Positions 60,962 to 64,000 of a stretch of 64,000 bases of DNA are shown piece after piece; position 1 is the first letter of the stretch; each line of letters begins with the position of its first letter. The notes below the pieces were generated by a model. It saw only the letters and a program-made list of their open reading frames with translations. It was not told where the DNA came from and did not search any database. The stretch is from assembly GCF_034669705.1 (NCBI RefSeq), contig NZ_JAXMOR010000012.1, forward strand, positions 1-64,000, written 5' to 3'. A program made the translations under genes and the position numbers. This DNA is from Marinovum sp034669705. GTDB taxonomy: Bacteria > Pseudomonadota > Alphaproteobacteria > Rhodobacterales > Rhodobacteraceae.

Positions 60962-61522
60962 ATGGTCACGATCCCACAGCACATCAAATGTAGCGTTGCG
61001 GCATTTCTCGTTCTGGTCACGTATTCCCTGCCAACCGGCGGGCGCGCGGCCGAGATGGAGACGCTGCTGCAGCAGCTGCGCGAGGCCGAACCGGCAGAGG
61101 CCGGGCGGCTGGTCACCGATATCAGCCGGGAATGGTCGAAAAGCGGCTCGGCGGCGATGGACCTGCTGCTGAAACGCGGCCGCGATGCGATGGACGTCGG
61201 CGATCTGGAGGCGGCAATCGCGCATTTCACCGCGCTGATCGACCATGCGCCGGACTTCGCCGAAGGCTATCACATGCGCGCCATGGCCTATTACAACGCC
61301 GATCGCATCGGTCCGGCGCTTGGCGACCTCGAAATGGCGCTGCGCCACAATCCCGATCATTTCGGCGCGCTGCGCGGGCTGGCGGTGATCTTCGAGACGC
61401 TGGGCGATGCCCAGAGGGCCCTGCGCGGCTATGAAATGGTCCTGGCCTTGCATCCCAACGACGAAGAGGCGCAGAACGGCGTCGAACGTCTCTTGGTCGA
61501 AGCACGCGGCCGCGACATCTGA
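60962..61522 (+). CDS. Exported tetratricopeptide repeat protein
   Basis: A 186-aa protein with a signal peptide (about residues 1-29, ending near GRAAE) and two to three TPR units at about 70-170 (DVGDLEAAIAHFTALIDHAP, then DRIGPALGDLEMALRHNPDH). TPR proteins mediate protein-protein contacts, here probably in the periplasm. GAGGT precedes the ATG. It is divergent from the SCP2 gene, with the helicase following 28 bases later. Confidence 0.88.
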   Translation: MVTIPQHIKCSVAAFLVLVTYSLPTGGRAAEMETLLQQLREAEPAEAGRLVTDISREWSKSGSAAMDLLLKRGRDAMDVGDLEAAIAHFTALIDHAPDFAEGYHMRAMAYYNADRIGPALGDLEMALRHNPDHFGALRGLAVIFETLGDAQRALRGYEMVLALHPNDEEAQNGVERLLVEARGRDI

Positions 61523-61550
61523 AAATCTCAACAGCCCGGGGAGTGACCGG

Positions 61551-64000
61551 ATGGCGATGGAACAGCGGACCGTGGCGGTCCTTGGGCCCACCAACACGGG
61601 CAAGACCCATTACGCCATCGAGCGGATGCTGGGCTACCGCACCGGCATCATCGGCCTGCCGCTGCGTCTGCTCGCGCGCGAGGTCTATGACCGGATCGTC
61701 GGCATCCGCGGCCCCGGGGTGGTGGCGCTGGTCACCGGCGAAGAGCGGATCGTGCCGCCGCGGGCGCAATACTGGGTCTGCACCGTCGAGGCGATGCCAG
61801 AGGGCATGGGCACCGATTTCGTCGCCATCGACGAGATCCAGCTCTGTGCGGATCCCGAGCGCGGCCATGTCTTTACCGACCGGCTGTTGCGCATGCGCGG
61901 CACCCATGAGACGCTGTTTCTGGGCTCTGACACCATGCGCGGACCAATCGCGGCGCTGGTGCCCGGTGTCGAGTTCATGCGCCGCGAGCGGATGAGCCAA
62001 TTGAGCTATCTAGGTTCGAAAAAGATAAGTCGGCTGCAGGCCCGGAGCGCCGTGGTCGGGTTTTCGATTGAAAATGTCTATGCGATTGCCGAGCTGCTGC
62101 GGCGCCAGAAGGGCGGCGCGGCGGTGGTGATGGGGGCGCTCAGCCCGCGCACGCGCAATGCGCAGGTTGATCTCTACCAGAACGGCGACGTCGATTTCCT
62201 TGTCGCCACCGATGCCATCGGCATGGGGCTGAACCTCGATGTGAACCACGTGGCCTTCTCCGGGCTCAGCAAGTTCGACGGCCGCCGGATGCGCCCTCTG
62301 GCCCCCAATGAGCTGGCGCAGATCGCCGGCCGGGCCGGGCGGGGGATGCGCGACGGCACCTTCGGCGTGACCGGCGAGGCGCCACCGCTCGACGAGGGCA
62401 CCGTTGAAGCGATCACCAGCCACCAGTTCACCCCGCTGAAAAAGCTGCAATGGCGCAATGCGGCGCTCGAGTTCGGCAGCATCGACCGGCTGATCGCGGC
62501 GCTCGAACGGCCACCCGAGGACCCGATCCTGCTCAAGGCGCGCGAGGCCGATGACCTGCGCGCGCTGCGCACCCTGTCGCAGGACGATATGGTCTTTGCC
62601 CGCGCCTCAAGCCCGCAGTCGGTGCGGCTGCTCTGGGACGTCTGCCGCATTCCCGATTTCCGCGGCATCTCGCATGCGGAACATGCGGGGCTCTTGGGGG
62701 TTATCTTCGGCTACCTGCACGAGAGCGGCCGCGTCCCCGACGACTGGCTGGCGCGCCAGGTGCGGCGGATCGACCGGACCGACGGCGACATCGACACATT
62801 GTCGAAACGTCTGGCCTACATCCGCACCTGGACCTATGTGGCTCAACGAAAGGCGTGGGTCACGGACGAAAGCCATTGGCGCGGGGTCACGCGCGCTGTA
62901 GAAGACAGGCTGTCGGATGCGCTGCACGACCGTCTGACCCAGAGATTTGTTGATCGCCGCACATCCGTGCTCTTGCGGCGGTTGAAACAGAAGGAGGCCC
63001 TCTTGGCCGATGTAAACGAAAACGGTGAAGTGACTGTCGAAGGTGAATTCGTCGGCCGTCTTGAGGGGTTCCGCTTCCGGCAGGACAAGGATGCGACAGG
63101 GCAGGAGGCCAAGACGCTGAAGGCGGCGTCGCTTCAGGCCCTGACCCCGCATTTCCACCTGCGGGCCGACCGGTTCTACAATGCACCCGATACCGAGATC
63201 GACTTTACCGAGCAGGGTGGCCTGATGTGGGGCGATCAGGCGGTGGGCAAGCTGGTCAAGGGCGCCGATCCGCTGAAACCCGAGGTCAAGGGCTTCGTCG
63301 ATGACGAGGCCGGCCCGGACGTGGCGCAGAAGGTGCAGCGCCGGCTGCAGCACTTCATCGACCGCAAGATCGCGACGCAGTTCGAACCGCTGGTCGGGCT
63401 TGGCCGCGACGAGGCGCTGAGCGGTCTGGCCAAGGGCTTTGCCTTCCAGATGGTCGAGAACTTCGGCGTGTTGCCGCGCGCCAAGGTGGCCGATGACGTG
63501 AAAGCGCTCGATCAGGACGCCCGCGGCGCGCTGCGCAAGCATGGCGTGCGCTTCGGACAGTTCACCATCTTCATGCCGCTGCTGCTGAAACCTGCGCCAA
63601 CCCGTCTTAGGCTGGTGCTTTGGTCGATCTGGCAGGGGCTCGATGATTTCCCCGAGGCACCGCCGCCGGGGCTGGTCACCGTGCCGTCGGATCAGGGCGC
63701 GCCAGAGGGCGCCGACACCATGTCGGGCTATCGCAAGGCCGGGGCGCGGGCGATCCGTATCGACATGCTGGAGCGCCTTGCCGACATGCTGCGCGCCGAG
63801 GACACCCGAGGTGGTTTTGAGGCCAAGGCCGACATGCTGTCGATCACCGGCATGACGCTGGAGCAGTTTGCCGACCTGATGCAGGGGCTTGGCTACCGTG
63901 CCGAGAAGGGCGAACGCGCCAAGGTGAAGCCCGCCGACGCCGTGGTGTTGGAGGAAGCGACCGACGAAGCGGTGGCCCCCGACACCCCGGTGATGGACGT
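61551..64000 (+). CDS. SUV3-like superfamily 2 RNA/DNA helicase (cut by window edge)
   Basis: At least 816 residues, open to the end of the window with no stop. Walker A (GPTNTGKT) is at 12-19, motif II is AIDEIQL (the DEIQ form found in Suv3), and motif VI is QIAGRAGRG, with a linking ATDAIGMGLNLDV. These match the SUV3-like helicases of alphaproteobacteria. The C-terminal region beyond about 520 is unlike mitochondrial Suv3 and becomes acidic near the edge. GGGGAG lies before the ATG. No partner degradosome gene is visible here. Confidence 0.9.
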   Translation, partial: MAMEQRTVAVLGPTNTGKTHYAIERMLGYRTGIIGLPLRLLAREVYDRIVGIRGPGVVALVTGEERIVPPRAQYWVCTVEAMPEGMGTDFVAIDEIQLCADPERGHVFTDRLLRMRGTHETLFLGSDTMRGPIAALVPGVEFMRRERMSQLSYLGSKKISRLQARSAVVGFSIENVYAIAELLRRQKGGAAVVMGALSPRTRNAQVDLYQNGDVDFLVATDAIGMGLNLDVNHVAFSGLSKFDGRRMRPLAPNELAQIAGRAGRGMRDGTFGVTGEAPPLDEGTVEAITSHQFTPLKKLQWRNAALEFGSIDRLIAALERPPEDPILLKAREADDLRALRTLSQDDMVFARASSPQSVRLLWDVCRIPDFRGISHAEHAGLLGVIFGYLHESGRVPDDWLARQVRRIDRTDGDIDTLSKRLAYIRTWTYVAQRKAWVTDESHWRGVTRAVEDRLSDALHDRLTQRFVDRRTSVLLRRLKQKEALLADVNENGEVTVEGEFVGRLEGFRFRQDKDATGQEAKTLKAASLQALTPHFHLRADRFYNAPDTEIDFTEQGGLMWGDQAVGKLVKGADPLKPEVKGFVDDEAGPDVAQKVQRRLQHFIDRKIATQFEPLVGLGRDEALSGLAKGFAFQMVENFGVLPRAKVADDVKALDQDARGALRKHGVRFGQFTIFMPLLLKPAPTRLRLVLWSIWQGLDDFPEAPPPGLVTVPSDQGAPEGADTMSGYRKAGARAIRIDMLERLADMLRAEDTRGGFEAKADMLSITGMTLEQFADLMQGLGYRAEKGERAKVKPADAVVLEEATDEAVAPDTPVMD

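Overview
The window is GC-rich, densely coded alphaproteobacterial chromosome, most likely from the Rhodobacteraceae (Roseobacter/Rhodobacter group). The evidence is: a DUF1127 gene followed by CCUCCUCCC stem-loop RNAs; an extended mraZ leader carrying an UpsM-like RNA; DUF2484 between murC and murB; lpxC directly after ftsZ; CobS/CobT cobaltochelatase subunits; and a BolA gene beside a J-domain gene. The genus cannot be fixed from the sequence alone. No tRNA, rRNA, CRISPR array, transposase or phage gene was seen.

Region 1-2906 is regulatory. On the minus strand a 70-aa DUF1127 protein (CcaF1-like) is followed by at least ten stem-loops with CCTCC-type loops. This looks like an expanded version of the CcsR1-4 small RNA locus known from Rhodobacter sphaeroides, and it runs off the left edge. 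After mrp/apbC comes a roughly 900-bp leader of mraZ. It holds a phased series of GGGA boxes (candidate MraZ operators), an inverted pair of DnaA-box-like sites, and an UpsM-like RNA ending at a textbook intrinsic terminator 54 bp before the mraZ start.

Region 2907-28921 is the division and cell wall (dcw) cluster: mraZ-rsmH-ftsL-ftsI-murE-murF-mraY-murD, then a two-gene segment in reverse orientation (a ParB-like hypothetical protein and an HI0933-type flavoprotein), then ftsW-murG-murC-DUF2484-small membrane protein-murB-ddl-ftsQ-ftsA-ftsZ-lpxC-bamD-recN. Together these genes make lipid II, assemble the divisome and start lipid A synthesis. Many neighbours overlap by 1-14 bases, which points to translational coupling.

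Region 29130-48741 is mixed housekeeping. It contains a GlcD-type FAD oxidase, a CLC channel, DUF427, aminopeptidase P, cobT and cobS separated by two paralogous secreted proteins, an ECF sigma/anti-sigma/MsrB group, a J-domain protein with BolA, a DUF4177 protein facing bolA across a 50-bp tandem repeat, gatB with two small membrane proteins, a lytic transglycosylase, a class I amidotransferase and a DUF892 protein.

Region 48814-64000 holds malate synthase G, an SRPBCC protein, purD, xseA, a VOC protein, an M15-like protein, an alpha/beta hydrolase lacking its nucleophile, MgtC, a frameshifted YigZ gene, oligoendopeptidase F, a second alpha/beta hydrolase, an SCP2 protein, a TPR protein and a SUV3-like helicase cut by the right edge. 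A dispersed intergenic repeat family lies just 3' of five genes in the window.
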